Source: Paenibacillus sp. SYP-B4298
GTDB lineage: Bacteria; Bacillota; Bacilli; Paenibacillales; Paenibacillaceae
Length of the DNA: 64,000 nucleotides
Assembly (NCBI RefSeq): GCF_027627475.1
Contig: NZ_CP115484.1
Span: 3,580,001-3,644,000, forward strand
Direction of reading: 5' to 3'
The position numbers were made by a program, and so were the translations under genes. The stretch's first letter is position 1. Every line of letters begins with the position of its first letter. Under the pieces are notes generated by a model. The model was not told where the DNA came from, made no database searches, and was given only the letters and a program-made list of their open reading frames with translations. Below are positions 52,063-59,444 of the stretch, piece after piece.

Positions 52063-52314
52063 GTGTTATGTCCGGTGTGTAATGGTATTCGTGTGCTTAA
52101 CGCTGTATGTCCCGTCTGTGAGGCCAGCTTGATTGACGACGGCAGAGTGCAGGATCAGTCCGATCCCTATGCCCCCTACCAGCCGCGAAGTGAGAATACC
52201 GGACACTTGTCCTCTTCCTGCAACGAAGCTTGCTGCGAGCATAGCTGCCATTGCAGAAATTGCGGGCTAGAAGTACAATTCCAGGTCAATGAGTGGGAGT
52301 CAATGGGTGAATGA
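52063..52314 (+). CDS. Cysteine-rich zinc-ribbon microprotein
   Basis: 83 residues from GTG 52063 (AAAGGAGG 8-9 nt upstream). Two CPVC knuckles near the N-terminus (residues 3-6 and 17-20) and further cysteines in CNEACCEHSCHCRNC near 54-68, total eleven, suggest one or two structural zinc sites. The middle (DDGRVQDQSDPYAPYQPRSEN) is polar and likely disordered. No family is recognised. It converges on sda, 9 nt away. The hairpin around its SD suggests control of translation. Confidence 0.65.
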   Translation: MLCPVCNGIRVLNAVCPVCEASLIDDGRVQDQSDPYAPYQPRSENTGHLSSSCNEACCEHSCHCRNCGLEVQFQVNEWESMGE

Positions 52315-52323
52315 AGCAGACAG

Positions 52324-52467
52324 TCATGCGCCTAGTCGATGATTCGTTGGCTCAATCTCTCTTTTTCTGATCTCTGCGAAGAGCAGTCCAATAAACTCGG
52401 GGTCCAAGTTTAACTGAAGCGCCAAGTTGTAACTGTCTACAAGCAGCTCATCTGAAAGGATCTCCAT
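52324..52467 (-). CDS. sda: Sporulation histidine-kinase inhibitor Sda
   Basis: 47-residue helical hairpin protein that binds sporulation sensor kinases (KinA type) and blocks phosphorelay entry while replication is disturbed or just initiated. The protein begins MEILSDELLVDSYNLALQLN and continues LDPEFIGLLFAEIRKRE; B. subtilis Sda begins [20 protein letters not shown] and shares the same spacing of LSDELL, Asn-Leu and FI..L..EI. It is far shorter than usual gene-calling limits. The start at 52467 matches the Sda N-terminus; an in-frame ATG at 52479 also exists. Upstream lies an array of DnaA boxes, as known for the B. subtilis gene. Confidence 0.85.
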   Translation of the reverse strand: MEILSDELLVDSYNLALQLNLDPEFIGLLFAEIRKREIEPTNHRLGA

Positions 52468-52501
52468 CCCAAACACCATCCTTCCCTATTTCTTCCTCCT
52501 C

Positions 52502-52530
52502 ATCTTAACATGCCCCTAATATAAGAACAA
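52502..52530 (-). promoter_or_regulatory. sda promoter
   Basis: TTGTTC, a 17-nt spacer and TAAGAT on the minus strand, with a start expected near 52495. The nearest DnaA box begins 9 nt upstream of the -35. Confidence 0.6.
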
Positions 52531-52538
52531 TCGTTCCG

Positions 52539-52638
52539 TTATCCACATCATCATGTGGAAATCATGTGCATACTTTGTGGACACGCTTCATAAACCAAGG
52601 AAATACAAAGTAGGATAATGTGGATAAAATTATACACA
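52539..52638. promoter_or_regulatory. DnaA-box array upstream of sda
   Basis: Six sites related to TTATNCACA: perfect at 52539-52547 (+), 52619-52627 (-) and 52630-52638 (+); one mismatch at 52565-52573 (-); two mismatches at 52554-52562 (-) and 52576-52584 (-). Starts are 15, 11, 11, 43 and 11 nt apart, so most lie on one helix face. DnaA is known to regulate sda directly in B. subtilis. Confidence 0.88.
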
Positions 52639-52712
52639 ACCTTCCAGAGATGTTCTGTGATAAAAAAAAGAAATGCATATTCGTTAATCTATAGAGTTAT
52701 GCTTTCAGCGAT

Positions 52713-53384
52713 TTATTGAGGCCTTGTGTTCACCTCAAAAATCCAGATCTTCCCGTTCTTGTCGAGCCCATAATCAAAGCCGAGCTGTCCGATGCCAGGA
52801 AACCGGCTCTCCAGCACCTGCGTCGAGATTCGCGTCAGCTCCCTCATCTCCTGCTTCTTGCGCACCACCATGCCCCCAGACAGCGAGCGCCGAATGCCTT
52901 GAGCTGCCGTCATCTGTGAGCCACCCCGGCACAGGTTAGTAACGAACAGGCCATGCCTGGCTAGTCGTCCCACCATGGAACGGATGCCCCAATGTTCTCC
53001 CGCCTTGACATGCTTCACACGGTAATCAATTGGCCTGCCGCTAATCGTTGCTAGATGAATGCCTCGCTGAATCAAATAGCTTCTGCCTTTCTTCAGCCCG
53101 GACAGAGCAGAGACCAGACCGTCAAATGTAGAGAAGCTTCTCTTGTTCGCATAGTAGGTATAGCTATAGCCGCCCGCCGTGCGGCTCACCTTAATCACCC
53201 CATGCCCTCCTGCCCCTCTCACCGGCTTGATGACAACCATACCATATGAGGCGAGCATGCTTCTCAGGTTGCTCTTGTTGTACATCCGGGTAGCCGGTAC
53301 ATGCGGGGCAATGCGCGGATGGGACAGCAGCGCAGCCGTCTTGGCCCACTTGCTGGCAAGTTGCCTTCCATTACCTTCGCCCAT
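52713..53384 (-). CDS. YheC/YheD family ATP-grasp protein
   Basis: 223 residues. ATP-grasp features: VVIKPVRGAGGHGVIKV (lysine and glycine-rich loop, about 50-66), YLIQRGIHLATISGRPIDYRV (central strand with charged pair) and GQLGFDYGLDKNGKIWIFEVNTRPQ at the C-terminus (metal-binding E..N). B. subtilis YheC and YheD are endospore coat-associated proteins of this type, so a sporulation role is likely from family and from the neighbouring sda and SASP genes. Half the length of YheD, comparable with the short YheC-like members of Paenibacillus. The ligase substrate is unknown. Confidence 0.82.
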   Translation of the reverse strand: MGEGNGRQLASKWAKTAALLSHPRIAPHVPATRMYNKSNLRSMLASYGMVVIKPVRGAGGHGVIKVSRTAGGYSYTYYANKRSFSTFDGLVSALSGLKKGRSYLIQRGIHLATISGRPIDYRVKHVKAGEHWGIRSMVGRLARHGLFVTNLCRGGSQMTAAQGIRRSLSGGMVVRKKQEMRELTRISTQVLESRFPGIGQLGFDYGLDKNGKIWIFEVNTRPQ

Positions 53385-53515
53385 CTCTTACCTTCTCCTC
53401 TCCTGTGGATATACTTCTATATGTATGTCCGCATGACAGGTATCTCTTGGATGATTGACGCCTGTCAGACGCCTCAATATATGAATTGCCCGCAATAGGG
53501 GCGCGTTCCTTTTTC

Positions 53516-53545
53516 GCATAAAACATCCAATAATGTTGCATACTA
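53516..53545 (+). promoter_or_regulatory. SigG-type promoter of the SASP gene
   Basis: GCATAA, a 17-nt spacer and CATACTA, fitting the forespore SigG pattern (GHATR ... CATWHTA), 27 nt before the SASP start. Confidence 0.75.
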
Positions 53546-53571
53546 CCTGTAAATCCATTAGGAGGTGTACA

Positions 53572-53781
53572 ATGATGGCGAGAAATAACCAACTGGTCGT
53601 TCCACAAGCGCGTGCAGCACTGGAGCAAATGAAGTACGAGGTTGCCCAGGAGCTAGGCATCCAGATTCCCCAAGACGGATACTACGGCAATATGGCGACA
53701 CGTGATGCTGGCTCTCTTGGCGGATATATTACCCGTCGCTTGGTGCAGATTGCCCAAGAGCAGCTCTCTGCGGGCCGTTAA
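53572..53781 (+). CDS. Alpha/beta-type small acid-soluble spore protein
   Basis: 69 residues. Binds and A-form-stiffens spore DNA, protecting it from UV and heat; degraded by Gpr protease at germination. Family marks: NNQLVVPQARAALEQMKYEVAQELG with the Gpr cleavage region (KYEVAQELGI), then GNMATRDAGSLGGYITRRLV. GGAGG lies 6 or 9 nt before two adjacent ATGs (53572, 53575). A SigG promoter lies directly upstream, consistent with forespore expression. One of presumably several ssp paralogues. Confidence 0.93.
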   Translation: MMARNNQLVVPQARAALEQMKYEVAQELGIQIPQDGYYGNMATRDAGSLGGYITRRLVQIAQEQLSAGR

Positions 53782-53787
53782 TCTGCT

Positions 53788-53958
53788 ATGAATGCATCCA
53801 GCGAGTATTCCCCGGCCCAACTCTCCCCCGATCTGCTGCTGCAGTTGCGGCAGTTCGAGGAGCATTGCCGACAGTCGACCGGAGAAGAGATCATCCTCAT
53901 CGCCTATGCCCACAGGCCTCAGCCTGGAAGCCATCCCATAGCTTCTGCCGCAGAATAA
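53788..53958 (+). CDS. Possible small protein cotranscribed with the SASP gene (56 aa)
   Basis: Open frame of 56 residues beginning MNASSEYSPAQLSPDLLLQL, starting 6 nt after the SASP stop. It contains an amphipathic stretch (LLLQLRQFEEHCRQSTGEE) and IILIAYAHRP. There is no clear ribosome-binding site, so translation would rely on coupling to the SASP gene. No family recognised. A hairpin (AGCCCGTTC/GAACGGGCT, 53968-54002) follows. Confidence 0.4.
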   Translation: MNASSEYSPAQLSPDLLLQLRQFEEHCRQSTGEEIILIAYAHRPQPGSHPIASAAE

Positions 53959-54023
53959 CCGGCATGAGCCCGTTCCCCCCCAATTGGAGGGCGAACGGGC
54001 TATTGGCTTCTGGAGCTGGAGCT

Positions 54024-54078
54024 AAAAAAATACACCCGCAGTCAGCTCATGATGACATGAGCCAATCCACAGGTGTAT
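54024..54078 (-). terminator. Terminator of the IscA-type gene
   Basis: Minus strand: TACACC ... GGTGTA outer stem, CTCATG/CATGAG inner hairpin, then TTTTTTT. The plus strand lacks the T run. Confidence 0.72.
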
Positions 54079-54081
54079 GGC

Positions 54082-54441
54082 TTAGCACTGCTCCGGGTTC
54101 GGCTTGCCCGCTGCTGTAGCGGTACGGAAGCTGGACCCGCAGCCGCATGTTGCGGTTGCGTTCGGGTTCTCGATGGTGAAGCCTCCGCCCATCGCCGACT
54201 CCTTGAAGTCGATCTCCAGGCCGTTCAGATACTTGAGGCTGTCTTCATCGACAACAACCTTCAGTCCGTCAATCTGCATCTCTTTATCATTATCGTGCTG
54301 CTCATCGTCAAATCCCATGCCGTAGGAAAATCCAGAGCATCCGCCCTCCTTGACACCGACCCGCAGGAACATGCCTGGCGTCTCCTCTGCAAGCAACATT
54401 TCTTTTATTTTCTCTGTAGCCGCTGGGCTAATCTCAATCAT
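54082..54441 (-). CDS. Iron-sulfur cluster carrier, A-type (IscA/ErpA/YutM)
   Basis: 119 residues. Transfers Fe-S clusters to apoproteins. The three conserved cysteines are Cys35 (EGGCSGFSYG) and the C-terminal CGCGSSF pair; spacing is normal for HesB/IscA proteins. AGGAGGG lies before the ATG. Closest in style to YutM of B. subtilis; yutM, yutI, yuzB and yutJ are neighbours there, and the same set lies within 4 kb here. Likely clients nearby include SdhB, MqnC, MqnE and PflA. Confidence 0.9.
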   Translation of the reverse strand: MIEISPAATEKIKEMLLAEETPGMFLRVGVKEGGCSGFSYGMGFDDEQHDNDKEMQIDGLKVVVDEDSLKYLNGLEIDFKESAMGGGFTIENPNATATCGCGSSFRTATAAGKPNPEQC

Positions 54442-54538
54442 GATATTTCCCTCCTAGCCTGACTGTCTTACCTTTAGTATACTGCACATTTTCACTTCCC
54501 TCAACCATAGCGAACGACACCGAATTGCCACTTTCCAG

Positions 54539-54567
54539 TTGCCGCTGCCCGCATAGGGGTTTATAAT
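54539..54567 (+). promoter_or_regulatory. mqnE promoter
   Basis: TTGCCG, a 17-nt spacer and TATAAT, giving a leader of about 145 nt; no known riboswitch recognised in it. Confidence 0.65.
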
Positions 54568-54719
54568 GGGGACAGTCATTCCTTTCAATTATTATTTGTT
54601 ACTTTTTTCACATAGCCGGGTTGTTCCTTTCAGAATCAGCTCGGCCTTGTCATGCCCACCGAATATTATGCATGCTGAAGGCTTGATGAACAAGGCATTA
54701 GCGAAGGAGGTTTATCATC

Positions 54720-55823
54720 ATGAATGTTGTCATGACTACACCAGAGAAACGAATGCAGGAGATTGCAGAGAAAGTACGCCATGGGGAGCGGTTATCGCTC
54801 GAAGATGGCGTCTTTCTGTACCAGACCGATGATTTGCTTAGCGTAGGCCAACTGGCCAATGAAGCCAACCTGCGCAAAAATGGCAAGAAGGTCTACTTTA
54901 TCGAGAATATGAGCTTGTATTTTACCAACGTCTGCGAGGCGCATTGCGCGTTCTGCAATTTCCGCAAGGATCAGGGCGATGAAGGCGCGTATACGCTGAG
55001 CGGACAGGAAATGATCGAATATGTCGAGCAGCATTTTCATCCCGGTGTACGGGAATTCCATATCGTAGGCGGACATAATCCGCATGTGCCGTTTCAATAT
55101 TATGTCGATTCGCTGAAGGCGCTGCGCGACCGATTCCCGGAGGTGACTCTGAAGGCTTATACAGCGGCAGAGATCGATTTCTTCTCCCGGATTAGCGGAC
55201 TCAGCTATAAGGAAGTGCTTCAGGAGCTGATGAGCGCAGGCCTTGGGTCACTGACCGGAGGCGGCGCAGAGATCTTGTCGGATCAATATCGGAAGAAGAT
55301 GCGTGTCACCAAAGCCGATGTCAGCGAATATCTGCAGGTACACCGTACAGCACATGAGCTGGGTCTGCGCACGCATACCACGATGCTGTATGGCTCCATA
55401 GAGACGCATCAACAGCGGGTTGAGCATATGATGCAGATTCGCGAGCTGCAGGATGAGACGAATGGCTTCATGGTATTCATCCCTCTATCCATGCAGCCGA
55501 TTAATCCGCGTGCCGGCATCCGCCGCCGCAACTCGGCCTACGAGGATCTGAAGACGATCGCCATCAGCCGTCTCATGCTGGATAACATCCAACACATCAA
55601 GGCGTACTTCATTAATATCGGTACCCAACTGACGCAGGTGTCCTTGACGATGGGAGCTAGCGATGCACACGGTACGATCGTCAAGGAACGCATCAGCCAT
55701 GCCGCAGGAGCGCTTACCCCTGAGGGCATCACTCGCGAGGATCTCGTCTGGCTGATTAAGGGCGCTGGCCGTATCCCTGTGGAACGAGATACCTTTTATA
55801 ATGAAGTGAAAGTGTACGAGTAA
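54720..55823 (+). CDS. mqnE: Aminofutalosine synthase MqnE
   Basis: Radical-SAM enzyme joining SAM-derived adenosine to 3-(1-carboxyvinyl)oxybenzoate, early in the futalosine menaquinone pathway. 367 residues. Cluster motif CEAHCAFCNF at about 73-82, FHIVGGHNPHVPFQYYVD, LKAYTAAEIDFFSRISG and the C-terminal INIGTQLTQVSLTMGASDAHGT are MqnE marks and separate it from MqnC. AAGGAGG lies about 9 nt before the ATG. mqnC is 54 kb away at the left edge; mqnA, B and D are not in the window. Confidence 0.93.
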   Translation: MNVVMTTPEKRMQEIAEKVRHGERLSLEDGVFLYQTDDLLSVGQLANEANLRKNGKKVYFIENMSLYFTNVCEAHCAFCNFRKDQGDEGAYTLSGQEMIEYVEQHFHPGVREFHIVGGHNPHVPFQYYVDSLKALRDRFPEVTLKAYTAAEIDFFSRISGLSYKEVLQELMSAGLGSLTGGGAEILSDQYRKKMRVTKADVSEYLQVHRTAHELGLRTHTTMLYGSIETHQQRVEHMMQIRELQDETNGFMVFIPLSMQPINPRAGIRRRNSAYEDLKTIAISRLMLDNIQHIKAYFINIGTQLTQVSLTMGASDAHGTIVKERISHAAGALTPEGITREDLVWLIKGAGRIPVERDTFYNEVKVYE

Positions 55824-55926
55824 TTTGGCGCATACTAATGACGCAAATGTCGTTCTGTCCGTTACGGCAACCACAGCCGTTACGTATCGCTTATAACATG
55901 CGCTTCAGATAAGGTTGGGATACAAA

Positions 55927-56991
55927 ATGAAACGTTTCGTAATCTTAGGAGGCGGCTACGGGGGTCTTACGATCGCTCAAAGCCTGCTGGAGGATAGCAA
56001 CATCCCTGATGATGTGACGATTACCATGATTGACCGCATGCCATTTCAAGGCTTGAAGACGGAGTATTACGCCTTGGCTGCGGGCACAGCGTCCGATCTG
56101 GAGCTACGTGTTAGCTTTCCGTCGGATGAGAGGCTCAAGCTCGTATATGGTGAAGTGACCGAGGTCGACTTGGAGCGTCGGCTCATCGAGCTGGAGGGGC
56201 AGGACCCGATTGAATATGACGGACTTGCCATAGCGCTGGGCTGTACAGATCGCTATCACGGCATCGAGGGCGCAGCCGAATTTTCGACATCGATTCAGAC
56301 CTTCTCAGCTACGCGCGAGACGTATCGCCAGTTATGCGATGTGAAGCCCTACGGTCAGGTCACGATTGTTGGCGGCGGCTTGAGCGGCGTAGAGGTGGCA
56401 GCCGAGCTGCGGGAGAGCCGGCCTGATCTGAACATTCGGATCTTGGACCGGGGACCGAATATATTATCTGCCTTTCCGACCAAGCTGCAAAAGTACGTCG
56501 CCTCCTGGTTCAACAATCATCATGTTGAGATGCAGGGGCACATCTCGCTGAATCGGCTGGAGCAAGGCGTACTGTATGATCAGGGGCATGAGATCCTAAC
56601 CGATGTAACCGTATGGACGGCAGGTATTCAGCCTGTGCCGATCGTGCAGCGAATGGAGCTGCCTAAGGATAATCAGGGACGGCTCATCATTAACGACCTT
56701 CATCAGCTTCCAGATCATCCTGAGGTATTTGTCGTGGGGGACTGTGCCAGCCTGCCCTTCTCCCCAAGCGCCCAGGCGGCGGAGGCGCAAGGCAAGCAGA
56801 TTGCCGAGGTTGTACGTGCCGCATGGCATAACAAAGAGCCGAAGCTCGGCAGCATTAAGCTGAAGGGCGTACTCGGCTCTCTCGGCAAAAAGTCCGGGTT
56901 TGGCCTCATGGGCAAACGCGCTATCATCGGCTACGTTCCGCGTGTACTCAAGAGCGGTGTGCTATGGTTATCCAAGCATCATCTCGGTTAG
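55927..56991 (+). CDS. yutJ: NADH dehydrogenase-like protein YutJ
   Basis: 354 residues, pyridine-nucleotide disulfide-oxidoreductase fold. FAD site ILGGGYGGLTIAQ (5-17), GLKTEYYALAAGTASDLELRVSFP, NAD site IVGGGLSGVEVAAELRESRPDLNI, WTAGIQP and VGDCASLPFSPSAQAAEAQ, ending LGSLGKKSGFGLMGKRAIIGYVPRVLKSGLLW-like; this is colinear with B. subtilis YutJ. Activity unproven; relative of NDH-2 but without its full C-terminal membrane anchor. Start at ATG 55927; only AAGG at long spacing. Next to yuzB (convergent) and yutI, as in B. subtilis. Confidence 0.88.
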   Translation: MKRFVILGGGYGGLTIAQSLLEDSNIPDDVTITMIDRMPFQGLKTEYYALAAGTASDLELRVSFPSDERLKLVYGEVTEVDLERRLIELEGQDPIEYDGLAIALGCTDRYHGIEGAAEFSTSIQTFSATRETYRQLCDVKPYGQVTIVGGGLSGVEVAAELRESRPDLNIRILDRGPNILSAFPTKLQKYVASWFNNHHVEMQGHISLNRLEQGVLYDQGHEILTDVTVWTAGIQPVPIVQRMELPKDNQGRLIINDLHQLPDHPEVFVVGDCASLPFSPSAQAAEAQGKQIAEVVRAAWHNKEPKLGSIKLKGVLGSLGKKSGFGLMGKRAIIGYVPRVLKSGVLWLSKHHLG

Positions 56992-56992
56992 C

Positions 56993-57265
56993 TTACAGAT
57001 CGTCGAGGAGCTTGTCCAGCGCTTCTCTGTCCGCCTGCTGGCGCCTGAGCGTCTGCATAATCTGCTCATAGAGCGCATCTACATCGTCTGCGGCAACAAT
57101 CTCTCCCTCAACCAGTGCAAAGGGGGAGAGGTAGCATTCGCCGCAGTTGCCTAGACAGCCGTATTCCGTTACCTCGTATTCGGGATTCTGCTCCAGTAGC
57201 TGCATGATACGGTCGGTGCCGTGATGCATGTTGCTTGCGCAAAATTCAATCATAGGTTTAATCAT
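56993..57265 (-). CDS. yuzB: YuzB family protein (DUF1450)
   Basis: 90 residues. N-terminal IEFCASNMHHGTD and central YGCLGNCGECYLSPFALVEG place cysteines in the YuzB pattern, resembling a thioredoxin-like [2Fe-2S] ferredoxin fold. B. subtilis YuzB has EFCLSNMAKG and YGCLTHCGIC at the same places. Function unknown. Convergent with yutJ, with one base between their stop codons, and divergent from yutI. The charged C-terminal tail (RRQQADREALDKLLDDL) is longer than in B. subtilis. Confidence 0.88.
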   Translation of the reverse strand: MIKPMIEFCASNMHHGTDRIMQLLEQNPEYEVTEYGCLGNCGECYLSPFALVEGEIVAADDVDALYEQIMQTLRRQQADREALDKLLDDL

Positions 57266-57289
57266 CTCGTCACCTTACCTTGTGTTCCA

Positions 57290-57318
57290 TTTTCAATGGA
57301 GTTGCTTTATACTATAAT
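57290..57318 (+). promoter_or_regulatory. yutI promoter
   Basis: TTTTCA, a 17-nt spacer and TATAAT, 24 nt before yutI. Confidence 0.6.
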
Positions 57319-57342
57319 AAAGAAAGAAAGGAGTGAATGGCA

Positions 57343-57588
57343 ATGAGCGATAACGCACAAAGCACCATGTATGATGAAGTGCTGGATGTGCTCGATAAGC
57401 TTCGCCCGTTCCTGCAACGCGACGGCGGCGATGTCGAGCTGGTCGACGTAGAAGACGGCATCGTGAAGCTGAAGCTGGTTGGCGCTTGCGGTAGCTGCCC
57501 AAGCTCGACGATTACCCTGAAGGCTGGAATCGAGCGCGCCCTTGTTGAAGAGGTTGAAGGCATTCATGAGGTCGTTCAAGTATTCTAA
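57343..57588 (+). CDS. yutI: NifU-like Fe-S scaffold protein (YutI)
   Basis: 81 residues from ATG 57343 (AAAGGAG 9 nt upstream; the ATG at 57337 is only 3 nt from it). NifU C-terminal domain: [22 protein letters not shown] and the cluster-binding [16 protein letters not shown] (CxxC). Works as scaffold or carrier for [4Fe-4S] clusters, together with the A-type carrier at 54.1 kb. Own promoter and a strong terminator, so monocistronic. Confidence 0.92.
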   Translation: MSDNAQSTMYDEVLDVLDKLRPFLQRDGGDVELVDVEDGIVKLKLVGACGSCPSSTITLKAGIERALVEEVEGIHEVVQVF

Positions 57589-57603
57589 TACGTAGACATC
57601 AGC

Positions 57604-57669
57604 AAAGAGTCTTGTCCCGCACGTCGCGCCGCAACAGGCGCCTCGTCTTAGGGACGAGACTCTTTTTTT
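57604..57669 (+). terminator. yutI terminator
   Basis: AAAGAGTCTTGTCCC ... GGGACGAGACTCTTT followed by TTTT; 15-bp stem with one G-T pair and a structured loop. Confidence 0.85.
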
Positions 57670-57750
57670 GCACAATCGTCTGCCGATGACATCTCTGCGC
57701 ACCCGGTAGCCTGCAACCACAGACTGGCCGGCGCCTCCTCCTCCAATTCA

Positions 57751-58527
57751 CTATCCTTTGAGTGTTCGCTTGATCGGGTCAAGCCCTCCCGTTACATCCA
57801 GGATATTGCCTGTAATGAAGTCCGACTTGGCGTCGCACAGGAACCGAATCGCCCGACTGACATCCTCGCCCGTACCCGGTCGGCCGCGCGGCGATTCCTC
57901 ATCCAGTTGCCCCTCCACATCATCGATCCGCTTCTCCTTGTTCTCTCCGCGAATATCCCCCGGACAGATCATATTCACTGTAATGCCATGCGCCGCCTCC
58001 TCCACCGCCAGTGTCTTCGTGAAGGAGACTAGACCCGTCTTGGCAGCAGCGTATACCGCCCGATGCGGCCAGGCACGCGCCTCGCCTGCATGACCGAAGC
58101 CATAATGAATAATCCGCCCCCAGCGGCGCGCACGCATGCCTGGCAGCAGAAGATGATCCAGCAGCATGACACCCAGCAGGTTGCCATTGAGCAGACTGAC
58201 GATTTCCTCAGTACGATACTCAAGGAACACTCTTCTTTCACGGACGAACGGCCCCGCGTTATTAATCAGGATGTCAATCCCGCCGAACGTATCCTCCGCC
58301 TGCTTCCCTAGCCGCTCCACCTGCTGGGGGTCTGATATATCGGCTTGCAGTGCTGTGGCCTGAACCCCCAGCTCCTCAATCTGCTCCTTCAGTTGAAGCG
58401 CTTCCTGACGGCTGTGTACATAATTGAGTATAATGTTACAGCCATGCTGAGCCAGCATGAGTGCCGTGCTTTTTCCAAGTCCTTTGGCGCTGCCCGTAAT
58501 TAATGCAGTCTTCCCCTTCAACTCCAC
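57751..58527 (-). CDS. Short-chain dehydrogenase/reductase, atypical active site
   Basis: 258 residues from GTG 58527 (AGGAG 7 nt upstream). Rossmann motif TGSAKGLG (10-17), NNAG near 88, and Tyr/Lys in YAAAKTG. The catalytic serine normally found 13 residues before the Tyr (ISS or IGS context) is replaced: the strand reads RIIHYGFGHAGEARAW, with a two-residue insertion. The enzyme may therefore use another residue or have lost oxidoreductase activity. FabG-like in overall sequence (ITVNMICPGDIRG, ITGNILDVTGG). It lies 60 nt downstream of the helical protein gene on the same strand. Confidence 0.8.
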   Translation of the reverse strand: MELKGKTALITGSAKGLGKSTALMLAQHGCNIILNYVHSRQEALQLKEQIEELGVQATALQADISDPQQVERLGKQAEDTFGGIDILINNAGPFVRERRVFLEYRTEEIVSLLNGNLLGVMLLDHLLLPGMRARRWGRIIHYGFGHAGEARAWPHRAVYAAAKTGLVSFTKTLAVEEAAHGITVNMICPGDIRGENKEKRIDDVEGQLDEESPRGRPGTGEDVSRAIRFLCDAKSDFITGNILDVTGGLDPIKRTLKG

Positions 58528-58585
58528 AGGTCTTCTCCTCTCCAGTGTGTACCGTGTATCGTTATGCTCCGTGCAGCGCAAGCTG

Positions 58586-59287
58586 TCAGCGAAGCTGCCC
58601 GTAGGCGTAACGGAAGGTATGATACAGCGACTCCACTACCATCTCGCACCCTTGATCCAGATCGTTTAGCTGCTCCTGTATATTCTCCAGTTCCGCATCC
58701 TGACCAGCGATGCCCTGCAGCCGGCGCAGATCATCCTGCAGCTCGGAATTCATGTAGTGGATCTCGGTATTGCGCCGTTTGCGCAGTCTGGACATCGGCT
58801 CCCGATAGCGCTCCTTCAGCTCGTTCAATGTTTTGGATAAGGCGGGATGCAGATTTCTTTCCCTCATGTTGCGCAGCACGGTAAAATAGGAAAAATGCGG
58901 CTTGATCCGCTCCGTGCGCAGTTGCAGCATATCGTTCATTAACGTACCCAGCTTATCCAGCAGAGAGAACACCCGGATGAACGCATTTTTGTCAAAATAG
59001 ACATGACGATAGTAACTGAGCAGGTCGTCCTCCGACATCGCAGACAATCTGCGCGTGGTCAACTGTGCTGCAAACTTATGTGACGCATATTGACTCTCCT
59101 CCAGCTCATCCAGTGAAGCGAGCAGCCCTAACGTATAAATCTCATATTTGCGGTAGCGCATCTCCTGCCCTGAACCTGCAGCACTACGCTCCTGCAGCAA
59201 CGAGACAAAGCGCCTGATTATTTGAAGGGTCTCTCCAAGTCGGCCCTCCGGCTCGCGTGGAGGCTCGCCAAACATCATTCGTAGCAT
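58586..59287 (-). CDS. Helical protein, possibly HEPN-type (Cthe_2314-like)
   Basis: 233 residues from ATG 59287 (GGAAGG 8 nt upstream). Predicted entirely helical and highly charged, with ASHKFAAQLTTRRL, YYRHVYFDKNAFIRVFSLLDKLGTLMNDML and RLRKRRNTEIHYMNSELQDDLRRLQ. The R..(4-6)H pattern in RRNTEIHY is what HEPN nucleases carry, and the order resembles Cthe_2314-type HEPN proteins, but I cannot confirm the family. No adjacent nucleotidyltransferase or antitoxin gene, so a toxin role has no support. Followed by the SDR gene. Confidence 0.55.
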   Translation of the reverse strand: MLRMMFGEPPREPEGRLGETLQIIRRFVSLLQERSAAGSGQEMRYRKYEIYTLGLLASLDELEESQYASHKFAAQLTTRRLSAMSEDDLLSYYRHVYFDKNAFIRVFSLLDKLGTLMNDMLQLRTERIKPHFSYFTVLRNMRERNLHPALSKTLNELKERYREPMSRLRKRRNTEIHYMNSELQDDLRRLQGIAGQDAELENIQEQLNDLDQGCEMVVESLYHTFRYAYGQLR

Positions 59288-59368
59288 TGCCAGCACCTTC
59301 CTTCACATGTCTAGGTATCATCTATATGCTTCGATGCAAGCCGTGCCTGCTGTCGTCAAATGAAACAA

Positions 59369-59413
59369 GGATGAAGCTGGATTATTTCAGTTGAAATAAC
59401 CGCAGCTTCATCC
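59369..59413 (-). terminator. ctaA terminator
   Basis: GGATGAAGCTG ... CAGCTTCATCC with an inner ATTATTTCA/TGAAATAA stem, followed on the minus strand by TTGTTTC; 31 nt past the ctaA stop. Confidence 0.72.
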
Positions 59414-59444
59414 ATTTTACCACTATTCAGTTAGAGGAGCCAAC

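Noticed and set aside
52539-52638. Replication origin
   Set aside because: DnaA boxes are present, but there is no dnaA, dnaN, rpmH or AT-rich unwinding region; the position before sda explains them.
58586-59287. HEPN toxin of a toxin-antitoxin pair
   Set aside because: No nucleotidyltransferase or small antitoxin partner is adjacent; the downstream gene is an SDR.
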